64,000 nucleotides of DNA from Maribacter sp. HTCC2170 (GTDB lineage Bacteria; Bacteroidota; Bacteroidia; Flavobacteriales; Flavobacteriaceae). Shown one piece after another: positions 8,281 to 16,763 of this stretch (within the stretch, counting starts at the first letter, position 1; each line of letters opens with the position of its first letter). The translations under genes and the position numbers were made by a program. The DNA lies in the NCBI RefSeq assembly GCF_000153165.2, contig NC_014472.1:1051501-1115500 (forward strand). Reading direction: 5' to 3'. The notes below the pieces were generated by a model, which had not been told where the DNA came from, did no database searches, and worked only from the letters and a program-made list of their open reading frames with translations.

Positions 8281-9029
8281 TATTTTTCAATTTCGTATAG
8301 AACAGGCCTACTGGGCGATGCATCATTTTCAAATGGGGCCATCTGCAAATTCAAAAAATAGGTGCCATCATCTATTTTGTTCGATACGTATATGAATTCA
8401 GTGATCGTGGCATTTTTACGCATTTTCCCACCAACATTCCAAAATGCCCTATGTGCCAAAAGTTCACCATTATCTTTCTCCCTATCAACTGAAGGCAAAT
8501 CAACTAACAAATGTTCAACACCCTTATTGACTAAAAACTGTGCAGCCTCTTCCAATAAATACGGCGGATTTGTATTTGAGTATTGTTTTGACGTTTTATC
8601 CCTAAGATTGGGCAGTGTCCTAATGATTACTGCATCTCGCTTTTTATTACCGAAGGCATACTGCAACTGTTTCTTTGATATTACGAAATCATCATGAAAT
8701 TTCTCCGGGGCAATTGTAATCACCTCAGCCAAAAAGAAATAGTTTTTTAAGTTCTTGTTCACAGAATGGAACTCTTCTGTTATATGGCCTACGCATTCGG
8801 TATGAGTACCATGGGAATGAGGATTGAACCAAATATCATTGAAATTGACAACTGCACCTTTTGAAACAGCTCCAACAAATTCACCCTCGGTATGGGGCTC
8901 AATTTTCGAATGATCAATATACCAAGCATTAACATCAGATTCTCCGCCTTTCATTGGTATTGAAATATCCAATGCCCTTGACAAATCTATAGTATGGTTT
9001 CGGTTGTTTACTTTAATCGTAGCTTTCAT
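8280..9029 (-). CDS. Cyclase-family (kynurenine formamidase-like) metalloenzyme
   Basis: A 249-residue protein of the cyclase / KynB-like hydrolase superfamily. The metal-binding signature is at about residues 73-84 as SHGTHTECVGHI. The usual form is H-x-G-T-H-x-D-x-P-x-H, so Glu replaces the usual Asp and the Pro position differs, while the His residues are kept. A C-terminal HLLVDLPSVDREKDNG region and HRAFWNVGG match the family's second active-site segment. Kynurenine formamidase activity is possible, but no other tryptophan-degradation gene is nearby. It begins after a palindromic hairpin and overlaps DUF4260. Confidence 0.75.
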   Translation of the reverse strand: MKATIKVNNRNHTIDLSRALDISIPMKGGESDVNAWYIDHSKIEPHTEGEFVGAVSKGAVVNFNDIWFNPHSHGTHTECVGHITEEFHSVNKNLKNYFFLAEVITIAPEKFHDDFVISKKQLQYAFGNKKRDAVIIRTLPNLRDKTSKQYSNTNPPYLLEEAAQFLVNKGVEHLLVDLPSVDREKDNGELLAHRAFWNVGGKMRKNATITEFIYVSNKIDDGTYFLNLQMAPFENDASPSRPVLYEIEK

Positions 9030-9036
9030 AAAAATT

Positions 9037-9059
9037 GTCTCGTCGAGCGCAGTCGAGAC
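9037..9059. repeat. Short GC-rich palindromic element (REP-like)
   Basis: A 23-bp inverted repeat with arms GTCTCG and CGAGAC and a core TCGAGCGCAGTCGA. It is markedly GC-richer than its surroundings. It lies between hemW and the cyclase gene on the transcribed strand, 8 bp upstream of the cyclase ATG. Elements with a TCGACTGCGCTCGA-type core recur in many flavobacterial genomes, but only one copy is visible here. It could equally act as a weak terminator for hemW or a hairpin in the cyclase leader. Confidence 0.45.
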
Positions 9060-9155
9060 GTTTTGTTTAAAGCGTTATTAGTTCTCAACTGGGCTCGAAC
9101 AGGCAAAAACTAAAAAATTATGAATTCTTTCTTCCTTAGGGAAAACAGCTTTATT

Positions 9156-10289
9156 TTAATCTAAATTTACCACAAAAAGATCTGAAGCAATCCCATCAAC
9201 TAAAAACTTTCCTTTTTTTGTTGCTATTAATTGATCTTCTTTGAGTACTAACAATTGCTGATCCAAATATTGCTCTGATTGCCTCGTTAGATAATTTAAA
9301 CGCTCTTTACCAAATTCCTGACTGATTCGCTGAAGTGAAACACCCCAACTGGTACGCAAACCTGTCATTATATATTCATTGTATTTGTCATTCAGGGAAA
9401 GCTCTTCAACTTCTGAAGGCAACTGTCCAGACTCAATAGATTTCAGGTACTTAGGATTGTTACTTACATTCCAGCTTCTTCTTCTTCCATCATAAGAATG
9501 AGCAGAAGGGCCAATCCCCAAATATGTTTTACCAAGCCAATATGCTGTATTGTTTTTCGAATAATACCCTGGCTTTCCAAAATTGGAAATTTCATAGCAA
9601 TCATAGCCATTAATGGTCAAAACCTCGTAAAGCATCTGAAAATGTTCTTGGGCAAGTTCTTCATCCAATGGTGACATTTTCCCCTTTTGTATAAAATTGG
9701 CCAACGCGGTTTTAGGTTCAACTGTCAGTGCATAGCTTGATATATGGGGAATATTATATGACAGGGCTTTTTCAATATTTTGCAACCACCTTTCATTGGT
9801 CATATTAGGAATTCCATAAATAAGATCTATGGAAATATTATCAAAATACTTAGTGGCTTCCGTTATGCACTCCTCTGCTTCTTTAGCATTATGGGCACGG
9901 TTCATTAGTAGCAAATCCTCTTCAAAAAAAGATTGAATGCCTATACTCAATCGGTTAATGGGGCTTTGGGACAATTCAATGATTTTGTTCATTGACAAAT
10001 CGTCTGGATTGGCCTCTAAGGTTATTTCTGGATTTTCAACAACTTCATAATTTGAATACACTGTTTTAATCAAATCATTTATTTCATTTATATCTAAAAC
10101 AGATGGGGTTCCACCCCCAAAATAAATAGTCTCTATGATTTCACCCGCTAACTTTTCCTGTCGCAGCATCAGTTCTTTTTTCAACGCAGCGACCATCTGT
10201 GCTTTCTTCTTCAAACTGGTCGAAAAATGAAAATCACAGTAGTGACATGCTTGCTTGCAAAATGGAATGTGAATATAAATTCCGGACAT
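9156..10289 (-). CDS. hemW: Radical SAM haem chaperone HemW
   Basis: A 377-residue radical SAM protein with the cluster motif at residues 10-17 (CKQACHYC) within IHIPFCKQACHYCDF and the FGGGTPS SAM-binding motif. It has the HemW-type FHFS after the third Cys, not the C-G-C of true HemN, and a HemN C-terminal domain. Family members insert haem into respiratory enzymes and are not coproporphyrinogen oxidases; the true HemN of this window is at 62546-63907. It follows ruvC by 29 bp, an arrangement frequent in Bacteroidetes. The start MSGIYIHIPFC is typical. Confidence 0.92.
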   Translation of the reverse strand: MSGIYIHIPFCKQACHYCDFHFSTSLKKKAQMVAALKKELMLRQEKLAGEIIETIYFGGGTPSVLDINEINDLIKTVYSNYEVVENPEITLEANPDDLSMNKIIELSQSPINRLSIGIQSFFEEDLLLMNRAHNAKEAEECITEATKYFDNISIDLIYGIPNMTNERWLQNIEKALSYNIPHISSYALTVEPKTALANFIQKGKMSPLDEELAQEHFQMLYEVLTINGYDCYEISNFGKPGYYSKNNTAYWLGKTYLGIGPSAHSYDGRRRSWNVSNNPKYLKSIESGQLPSEVEELSLNDKYNEYIMTGLRTSWGVSLQRISQEFGKERLNYLTRQSEQYLDQQLLVLKEDQLIATKKGKFLVDGIASDLFVVNLD

Positions 10290-10318
10290 GAGTTCAATTA
10301 TAAAGATGAAGAACTAAT

Positions 10319-10873
10319 TTACTTCTTAACTCTTGCTTGGTTCTGTTTTACAAAAGCATCCCAACCAGAATAGTTCTTACCAACTTCCACTCTTCCCTGA
10401 TTATAAAAATGACATACCGCAGCAGCTAAACCATCTGTACTATCAAGGTTTTTGGGCAAAGATTTTAAACCAAGTGTGCTTTGCAGCATTTTTGCCACTT
10501 GCTCCTTGCTGGCGTTTCCATTACCTGTAATCGCCATTTTAATTTTTTTAGGAAGATATTCAGTTATTGGTATTTCCCGAGAGAGTCCGGCCGCCATGGC
10601 AACACCTTGGGCTCTTCCCAATTTTAACATTGACTGTACATTTTTACCGAAAAAGGGTGCTTCAATGGCTATTTCATCTGGGTGATACGTATCGATCAAT
10701 TCAATGGTACGTTCAAAAATAAGTTTCAGTTTGGTATAGGGGTCTTTATATTTTTGAAGTAAAAGTTCGTTCATCTGAACAAATTTCATCTGCTTATTCA
10801 CCACTTTAATGATACCAAAACCCATGATGGTAGTTCCCGGATCAATTCCCAATATTATTTTCTCGTTGGACAA
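10319..10873 (-). CDS. ruvC: Crossover junction endodeoxyribonuclease RuvC
   Basis: A 184-residue Holliday-junction resolvase. The RNase-H-like acidic residues are visible: Asp near residue 11 in ILGIDPGTTIMGFG, Glu in IAIEAPFFGKN (about 70), and the C-terminal DSTDGLAAAVCH (about 144-153). It resolves recombination intermediates with RuvAB, which are not in this window. It lies 7 bp downstream of a small lipoprotein gene and 29 bp upstream of hemW. Length and motifs are normal for the family. Confidence 0.95.
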   Translation of the reverse strand: MSNEKIILGIDPGTTIMGFGIIKVVNKQMKFVQMNELLLQKYKDPYTKLKLIFERTIELIDTYHPDEIAIEAPFFGKNVQSMLKLGRAQGVAMAAGLSREIPITEYLPKKIKMAITGNGNASKEQVAKMLQSTLGLKSLPKNLDSTDGLAAAVCHFYNQGRVEVGKNYSGWDAFVKQNQARVKK

Positions 10874-10880
10874 GTTTCTT

Positions 10881-11366
10881 CTATTTTGAATTAAGTACTA
10901 TTGGAATTCTAAATTTAGCATTGACCGGAATCCCTCTTTTCAAAGCCGGAGCCAAAGGTGGTAAATTTTTTATGCTCTGTGATATTATGCCATCGAATTC
11001 GGGCATTTCCTTATTAATGGCCTTATCCTTTTCAATATTTGTAACCGAAATTCTTCCTTCTTGATCAATTAGAAAATCAACAAATACTGTGTTGTCAATA
11101 TCTGGATCTATTACAAACTCAAATTCACTTAATGTGGCTGAAAAATACTTGAGTAATTCGGTCTCAAAACAAACCCTTTGACTTGTTTTAGTGGTCGATT
11201 CGTCACAGGTATCAAATAGAGGATAATTATCAACATCATTCCAGTCAATAGAAAGCATCTCTTGATTGACCAATTTTTGGGTCTTTTTCTCCTTGGATTC
11301 AAACAAATCACAGGAAAAGCATGAACACAAAACCAATATGGCAATAAACTTTCGCATGAACCCCAT
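10881..11366 (-). CDS. Lipoprotein with TonB C-terminal-like domain
   Basis: A protein of up to 161 residues. The better start is probably the Met at 11357 (MRKFIAILVLCSCFSCDLF), which puts a lipobox Cys (CFSC) at about residue 16. The C-terminal part looks like a TonB carboxy-terminal or energy-transducer fold: a VFVDFLIDQEGRISVTNIEKD strand pair, SIKNLPPLAPALKRG, then a final FRIPIVLNSK strand. Such proteins lacking a transmembrane anchor are frequent in Bacteroidetes and of unknown role. It precedes ruvC by 7 bp. Confidence 0.65.
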   Translation of the reverse strand: MGFMRKFIAILVLCSCFSCDLFESKEKKTQKLVNQEMLSIDWNDVDNYPLFDTCDESTTKTSQRVCFETELLKYFSATLSEFEFVIDPDIDNTVFVDFLIDQEGRISVTNIEKDKAINKEMPEFDGIISQSIKNLPPLAPALKRGIPVNAKFRIPIVLNSK

Positions 11367-11453
11367 TTCTATTGGGGAAATTACGATTTTTTAGGGAGTA
11401 GGAACAACATAATATGGTCGATTATCTTTGAGACTTGATAACAAACTTGATAA

Positions 11454-13673
11454 TTATTCATTTATAAGTTCTATCGCCTTTTCCAACACCTCATCCCTTC
11501 CATTTTTAATACCTTGTATTGTTGGCTTACTCTCAACATCAGGTTCAATTCCGACTCTTTGTGTTTCGGTACCATCTGGATAATAGATTCCCATCCCACT
11601 AATACGCGTTGATATTCCTCCGGGCAAACTTATACTGGAAACATTCCCATCAGCACCCGCAGTAGTGCTTCCTACAATTGTTGTATTGTCTCCAACTCGC
11701 AAGGCCATACACGTGAATTCTGACTGACTTTGGGAATATTCATTAACCAATACAATTAACTTACCAGAATATGCATCATTGGATTTAGGAACTTCCAGTT
11801 CTTTAACAAAACATATTTCCCCGGGGTTATCAATATTTGCAGCGGTAAGTTTAACAAAAGGTCTTGTAGAAGAGACAAAATAGGGCCCTAATGAATAAGG
11901 GACAAAAGTATTTGGGTAATTGCGAATGTCTATAATTATACCTTTTGTGTTTCTAAACTTGGTTTTAATATTTTCAATATCCTTTTTTTCTAAAGACCTC
12001 AAAGTAATGTAACCAATATTGTCATCAATGAATTTATGACTTGGTTTTCCATCACTTACATCCCATCTAACTATGTCAAGGCTATCCTTAGGAAAAAGCT
12101 TTATCACTTCTTGTATTTTTTTATCTTCCGAAATGTACCCAATAGAAAGATTTTTTTCTCTGGAACGCAGAATATCAAGAGAAATATCCCTCATTCTTGC
12201 AGCATCATTGGATGCCGGATAGTATGGTTTCAAACTATCAATAACACTCTCCACCGCCCTTTCCTGAATATGTGTTATTACATCTCCAATTTCCAATCCG
12301 GATTCTTTTATCAACTCAGGATTGTGATAATTCGTGACAACCAATTTACCTTGAATAAACCGAACCTCAAATGGTGGATAATAATTTCCTCTTAGGTCAT
12401 TGATTTTTTGACCTCCTAATCCGATTCTAGCATGAGAATCACTAATTTCCCCTATCAACTTTAGTGTTGTCAACTCGTATTCCAACTCATTTTTGGAATC
12501 GATAAATTTTGGAATGTACTCTGTTAATACTTCATCCCAATTCTTGTCTGTCAAATGCTTATTTGGAGAGAAGTAGTTAACAATATTCCAATATTTGAAA
12601 AGTGTTAAAAGTCGAAACCCCTCATCAGGATAAGGCATTTCATAGTACGGTTTTTCATTTTTGAATTCAGGATTACCAATCCTCGGAAATGTTCCAACAT
12701 AGAAATGTTCACCTTGGAATCTATTCTGATAAATCTCTTTGAGCAGTATTTGTAATTCTGAATTCAATCCATTGCTATCTATCCAAGTTAAATCTGGTTT
12801 TTGTAAAACATTAGATGAGGCCCTCTTACTGTCTTGATGTTGAGGAAATTCACCATAATTGTTAATCCATTTTAATAGTAATTGATTCCTTTCCAAAGTT
12901 GTTTTTACTTCAAAATATTCCGGTAATACTCTAAATAATTCATAATCCCAATTATAGTTTCCTTTACCCACTTCTGGGTGATAGTACTTTAAAAACCCCC
13001 AAATCTTACCCAATAACTGGAGATTAGTCAATTTAGATTCATTGAGCATAGGAAATTGCACTTTAGAACCTAAGTCAAATTCATTGTCCAAATACCCTGT
13101 TGCAATCATTTCCTCTTTCTCTTTCATAATCTGCATATTTTGGCCGTCCATTTTAAGTGAAAAATCATCAAACCAGGCTTCGCCTTGACCTGATAATATT
13201 CCCCCAACATAAATCTGTTCAGCCCCTTCGGGATATGGAAGTGTAATTGTATATTTTTTCCAATCTTTTGTGCCTTTGATATTTTGATATTGCATGTTTT
13301 CAAACCCTCCGTTCATACCATGAAGCCCAAATTTTTCAACATCGATTCGCATCAATAATCCTGCAAACCCTCCCTCAACATTCTTAATTTTCATGTAGCC
13401 CTCAAGTTGAATGGTTTTACCAATATAATTTCCTGGTATAACATATACTAATCTACCCTCAACTCCTTTATTATCAGATATGATTTTTCCCGCAAACCTT
13501 CCTGAATGACTTACTGTATCGGTAAACACTTCATAGTCCGACCACTTGAACCAACCTTCAGACATCCCTTCTTTCGAATCAAACTGTTCAAAATCCAGAT
13601 TATACCTATTTACTATTTGTCCATGAACGGTTGAGCCAATTAATACTAACAATATGAGCGTTACAGATTTCAT
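11454..13673 (-). CDS. Secreted S41-family peptidase
   Basis: A 739-residue exported protein (signal peptide MKSVTLILLVLIGSTVHGQ). The N-terminal region (about 25-175) looks like a carbohydrate-binding or jelly-roll domain (YNLDFEQFD to WFDDFSLKMDG). The middle contains the S41 helical and PDZ-like region (ISDSHARIGLGG, GDVITHIQERAV). The C-terminal peptidase core has IDIRNYPN, then SQSEFTCMALR with the catalytic Ser, and STTAGADGNVSSISLPGG. It is the last gene of the BlaI-M56-TPR run, 27 bp after the TPR gene, so it may be the effector of that regulatory pair. Confidence 0.82.
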   Translation of the reverse strand: MKSVTLILLVLIGSTVHGQIVNRYNLDFEQFDSKEGMSEGWFKWSDYEVFTDTVSHSGRFAGKIISDNKGVEGRLVYVIPGNYIGKTIQLEGYMKIKNVEGGFAGLLMRIDVEKFGLHGMNGGFENMQYQNIKGTKDWKKYTITLPYPEGAEQIYVGGILSGQGEAWFDDFSLKMDGQNMQIMKEKEEMIATGYLDNEFDLGSKVQFPMLNESKLTNLQLLGKIWGFLKYYHPEVGKGNYNWDYELFRVLPEYFEVKTTLERNQLLLKWINNYGEFPQHQDSKRASSNVLQKPDLTWIDSNGLNSELQILLKEIYQNRFQGEHFYVGTFPRIGNPEFKNEKPYYEMPYPDEGFRLLTLFKYWNIVNYFSPNKHLTDKNWDEVLTEYIPKFIDSKNELEYELTTLKLIGEISDSHARIGLGGQKINDLRGNYYPPFEVRFIQGKLVVTNYHNPELIKESGLEIGDVITHIQERAVESVIDSLKPYYPASNDAARMRDISLDILRSREKNLSIGYISEDKKIQEVIKLFPKDSLDIVRWDVSDGKPSHKFIDDNIGYITLRSLEKKDIENIKTKFRNTKGIIIDIRNYPNTFVPYSLGPYFVSSTRPFVKLTAANIDNPGEICFVKELEVPKSNDAYSGKLIVLVNEYSQSQSEFTCMALRVGDNTTIVGSTTAGADGNVSSISLPGGISTRISGMGIYYPDGTETQRVGIEPDVESKPTIQGIKNGRDEVLEKAIELINE

Positions 13674-13700
13674 TATTTTTATTTTGCTTTTGTGGTATAA

Positions 13701-14837
13701 TCAATCCGTATTAAAATGAATTTTTTCTTTTAACTCGGTTATACGTTTTGAAACCACTACTGAAAAATATGATTTATCTTCTTCATATAATTCAAAATAC
13801 CTTTCGTAGTATTTTAATTTAACTTTTGGGTCTTTAAAATAACGATCTGCAGCAGTGCAAACTTGAAAATACCCCATTGCGCTATGGGGATACTCTTTAT
13901 GCGCAAGTCTATAATATTCAAAAGCCAACTTTAAATCGTTTCTTTCTCTTGCCAAACCTGCCAAGTAACTATACCCTTTCGCAAAAATGGGTTTTTGGAC
14001 ATCCATACCTTTTTTGATAAAAACCTCGGCACTATCCAACTGTTTGTTTTTGCGCAGTGTCTCTGCCATATTATAATAAACTTCAGGATTTTCGGGATTC
14101 ATCTCAATTAAAATTCGATGTGCTGTTTTAGCCTTTTCAAAATCCCAGTTTTTATAATGACAATAAGCCAGCTTTTCATAAACATACTTTTTTGTCTCTC
14201 CCAGTTCAAGAACACGTTCAAACCATGGTATGGCTTTTTCGTAGGCTGCATCATTAAACAGGACCAATGCCTTAAGGTTGATCAACGCCACATCATCAGG
14301 ATAAAACTCCAATCCTTTATCTATATAAAAGAGAGCCTGTTTCTTTTCTTGCTTTACGACAAAAGTTTTTCCCAATCTGAAAAGACTCCGCAAATGTGTA
14401 CTGTCCTTATCAACCGCATTCTTGTAAGCGTTAATACTACTTGCCGGTTGATCTAATTCGCTATAAATCTCACCTAGGTAATAGTAATATTCCGGGTTCT
14501 CTTTCTCAGCGCCTACCAAGTTGGAAAACAATTTTCTTGCCTCGTCAAACTCTTGTGTCTTCACTAATAGTTTTCCAAATTCAAACTGGGCAATTTGCAT
14601 TGATGGGTTCTTTTCCAATACATCCCGATATTGTGCAATGGCTTTTTCGCTATTACCAATGGCATTATAGGCCCTAGCAATTTGCAAACTGGATTTTGGA
14701 GTACCAGCCTGAGCATAATGGTTGATAGCTTTTGTATAGTTGGCTGTAGCATATAAACTATCTGCAACAGCCATTTCCGGAGTTTGGGCTTCGGTCTTAG
14801 TAATGATAAGGAGCAATAAAATCAGTGCTTTCTTCAA
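13701..14837 (-). CDS. Exported TPR-repeat protein
   Basis: A 378-residue protein with signal peptide MKKALILLLLIITKTEAQ followed by about eight tetratricopeptide repeats: A-x-ALYATANYTKAINHYAQA, then NPSMQIAQFEFGKLL, NPEYYYYLGEIYSEL, DVALINLKALVLFND, NPEVYYNMAETLRKN and so on. TPR arrays bind proteins, and nothing here suggests an enzymatic domain. It starts 9 bp after the M56-TonB gene and precedes the S41 peptidase, so it is probably a periplasmic scaffold working with the membrane protease or the secreted peptidase. Confidence 0.8.
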   Translation of the reverse strand: MKKALILLLLIITKTEAQTPEMAVADSLYATANYTKAINHYAQAGTPKSSLQIARAYNAIGNSEKAIAQYRDVLEKNPSMQIAQFEFGKLLVKTQEFDEARKLFSNLVGAEKENPEYYYYLGEIYSELDQPASSINAYKNAVDKDSTHLRSLFRLGKTFVVKQEKKQALFYIDKGLEFYPDDVALINLKALVLFNDAAYEKAIPWFERVLELGETKKYVYEKLAYCHYKNWDFEKAKTAHRILIEMNPENPEVYYNMAETLRKNKQLDSAEVFIKKGMDVQKPIFAKGYSYLAGLARERNDLKLAFEYYRLAHKEYPHSAMGYFQVCTAADRYFKDPKVKLKYYERYFELYEEDKSYFSVVVSKRITELKEKIHFNTD

Positions 14838-14846
14838 TATCTTAAA

Positions 14847-16232
14847 TTATTGTAGTTTAAATGAGATAGGTATCGAAAATGGGACATGGACCACTTTACC
14901 TTTATGTTTACCAGGTGTCATTCTAGGTAATTTGCCAATAATTCGTTTGGCTTCTTCTTCTAACAGTTCATTTGGTCCTTTAGTTTTAATGTTGTTTATC
15001 ATTCCATTTGAAGCAATAGAAAACAAGATATTTACTCTGCCTTGAATACCGAGTTCCTGCGCTTTTATTGGATAACTAAAATGCTTCTTAATATGGTTAA
15101 CTAAATTGGTATTGAAACATTCAATTTTATCATTTGCGTCTTCACATCCTGGAAATACAGGAACTTCATCGACTATTGCAAATGGAACTCCACTATATTC
15201 AATACTTCCTTCCTCACCAGAAATTCCACCAATATCTTTGGGGTATGTTTTATATATCAAAAGTGCCAATTGTCCTTTTTCCTCATCCGTCAAAGAACCT
15301 TTTGCTTCAATTTCTTCCTTTAATTTGGAAATTTTTTCAGATAATGTGACTTCACTTTCAGCAACTTCTTTCTTATCTTCATAGTTACAAGAAGTATACA
15401 ATAACATTCCTGACATTAACGGAATTAACAATAAGTACTTTAACTGCCAGACTTTTTTTGATTTTGTTTTTTGTAACATGATTATTCGTTTTTTGATTAA
15501 TGAAGTTTTAAAAAATTGATTGACAAATGATATATGTTGGGTTTGAAATACCTGCGAAAGCATCATTTGATATTGTTCCTTTTTGTTGCCTTTTGCCACC
15601 TGCGCATCAGCAATGAATTCGTGCAATTCGGAAACACGACTTTGATAGATATACACCAAGGGATTGAACCAGCAAATAATCCGCAATAATTCGAAGAACA
15701 CTAAATCCAAAGAATGCTTTTGCCTTATATGTACAAGCTCGTGTTGAATTATTTTATCATGCTCATCTTTGATTACCTGATCTCCCAGAAAAATGGATTT
15801 GAAAAATGAAAATGCCAAATTACTGTTCGCCACAACTATTTGTGTATACTCAGAAAAAAACTGGATCTCTCCGTTTTTGCGAAGTTGATATAGCTTCGCC
15901 ATTTTATATATGAATAAACCCAATCCAATTAAAACACCCAACACAAAAACACTCTCTTGCCATGATAGGGAAATAACGGATTTACTATCTGTACCCAAAG
16001 AAATTGGCTCATTCTGGATATTCCAAAGAAACTCTGGATACAAATAATATTCAATGGGAATCTCTGTTCTGAAAGCCTCTATCTTCAACCACGGCAAAAA
16101 CAAAGACAGCACATGTGTGCCGATCAAGTACAGCCTATTCCATTGAAAAAATGTCTCTCTTCTAAGAAAAAAATCATAGACAATCAGAAAAACCAATTGG
16201 AAACCAATAAACTCTATTATATACTGTATCAT
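14847..16232 (-). CDS. BlaR1-like M56 membrane metalloprotease with TonB C-terminal domain
   Basis: A 461-residue protein with about four transmembrane helices. The M56 zinc-protease motif is at about residues 173-177: IIQHELVHIRQKHSLD, with ELLRIICWFNPLVY after it. Classical BlaR1 carries an extracellular penicillin-binding sensor. Here that is replaced by a linker and a TonB-CTD-like domain (FPGCEDANDKIECF, GIQGRVNILFSIASNG, MTPGKHKGKVVHVPFSIPISF). It overlaps its BlaI partner by 4 bp. By analogy the protease would inactivate BlaI when stimulated, but the signal is unlikely to be a beta-lactam. Confidence 0.85.
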   Translation of the reverse strand: MIQYIIEFIGFQLVFLIVYDFFLRRETFFQWNRLYLIGTHVLSLFLPWLKIEAFRTEIPIEYYLYPEFLWNIQNEPISLGTDSKSVISLSWQESVFVLGVLIGLGLFIYKMAKLYQLRKNGEIQFFSEYTQIVVANSNLAFSFFKSIFLGDQVIKDEHDKIIQHELVHIRQKHSLDLVFFELLRIICWFNPLVYIYQSRVSELHEFIADAQVAKGNKKEQYQMMLSQVFQTQHISFVNQFFKTSLIKKRIIMLQKTKSKKVWQLKYLLLIPLMSGMLLYTSCNYEDKKEVAESEVTLSEKISKLKEEIEAKGSLTDEEKGQLALLIYKTYPKDIGGISGEEGSIEYSGVPFAIVDEVPVFPGCEDANDKIECFNTNLVNHIKKHFSYPIKAQELGIQGRVNILFSIASNGMINNIKTKGPNELLEEEAKRIIGKLPRMTPGKHKGKVVHVPFSIPISFKLQ

Positions 16233-16591
16233 ATTTCGTCTTTTTCGATTTCTTTCATAATAGACTCCAATTCAGAAAGATTCATATCGTTCTTTTTCAT
16301 AAAAAAAGAAACCATACTCTTGAATGACCCTTGAAAATACCCATCAACCAATTTATTTATTGATTGATTGCTATAATCCGATTTTTGCACCAACGGAAAG
16401 TACAAATACCCTTTCCCTTCTTGTTCGTGATCCACAAACCCCTTGCTTTCCAAAATTCTAACAATGGTTGAAACTGTATTATACGCCGGTTTGGGCTCAG
16501 GTAATTCATTGATAATTGATGCCACATTGCATCGTTGTAATTGCCATAAAATCTGCATTACCTCTTCCTCGGCTTTAGTCAATTGTTTCAT
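16229..16591 (-). CDS. BlaI/MecI/CopY-family transcriptional repressor
   Basis: A 120-residue penicillinase-repressor-family protein: an N-terminal winged helix (MKQLTKAEEEVMQILWQLQ, NTVSTIVRILESKGFVDHEQ) and a C-terminal dimerisation helix region. The TVSTIVR recognition helix is typical. It overlaps the M56 protease by 4 bp. The promoter region holds two nearly identical dyads that flank a TATATTTG box, as expected for autorepression. The operon it heads runs through the M56 protease, TPR protein and S41 peptidase. Confidence 0.9.
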   Translation of the reverse strand: MKQLTKAEEEVMQILWQLQRCNVASIINELPEPKPAYNTVSTIVRILESKGFVDHEQEGKGYLYFPLVQKSDYSNQSINKLVDGYFQGSFKSMVSFFMKKNDMNLSELESIMKEIEKDEI

Positions 16592-16596
16592 CTTGT

Positions 16597-16613
16597 AACT
16601 AACTTTTTAGTTG
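16597..16613. promoter_or_regulatory. Candidate BlaI operator O1
   Basis: AACTAACTTTTTAGTTG, an inverted repeat AACTAA-N4-TTAGTT. It lies 6 bp upstream of the blaI-like ATG and about 10 bp downstream of the minus-7 box, so it overlaps the likely transcription start. The same 17 bp, apart from two central positions, recurs 52 bp away, and both copies are followed by AAT. Assignment to BlaI is inference from position and symmetry. Confidence 0.65.
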
Positions 16614-16623
16614 AATCATATAA

Positions 16624-16631
16624 CAAATATA
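16624..16631 (-). promoter_or_regulatory. Minus-7 promoter box for the BlaI operon
   Basis: On the minus strand this reads TATATTTG, a perfect match to the Bacteroidetes TAnnTTTG minus-7 element. It is placed between the two AACTAA-N4-TTAGTT dyads. The matching minus-33 position (TTAG) falls inside the upstream dyad cluster, so repressor bound there would cover the minus-33 contact. The predicted start site is near 16618. Confidence 0.6.
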
Positions 16632-16648
16632 ACTATATAATTAGTTTA

Positions 16649-16665
16649 AACTAATCTTTTAGTTG
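16649..16665. promoter_or_regulatory. Candidate BlaI operator O2
   Basis: AACTAATCTTTTAGTTG, the second copy of the AACTAA-N4-TTAGTT dyad. Its left half also forms a perfect 16-bp palindrome with the preceding bases (ATTAGTTTAAACTAAT, 16640-16655), so three half-sites lie in a row. It covers the minus-33 region of the blaI promoter. A role in the oppositely oriented DUF456 gene at 16764 is possible too. Confidence 0.65.
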
Positions 16666-16763
16666 AATAATTTGCAGCGAACATAATTATGAGTCCATAT
16701 GTAACATTAACCAGCTATCTTCGTCAAACAATAAAGACCCCTAAAGGGGATTAAATAGGTTTC

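Noticed and set aside
9156-10289. Assignment as a second HemN
   Set aside because: The cluster motif is followed by DFHF, not C-G-C, the protein is short and sits next to ruvC: HemW.
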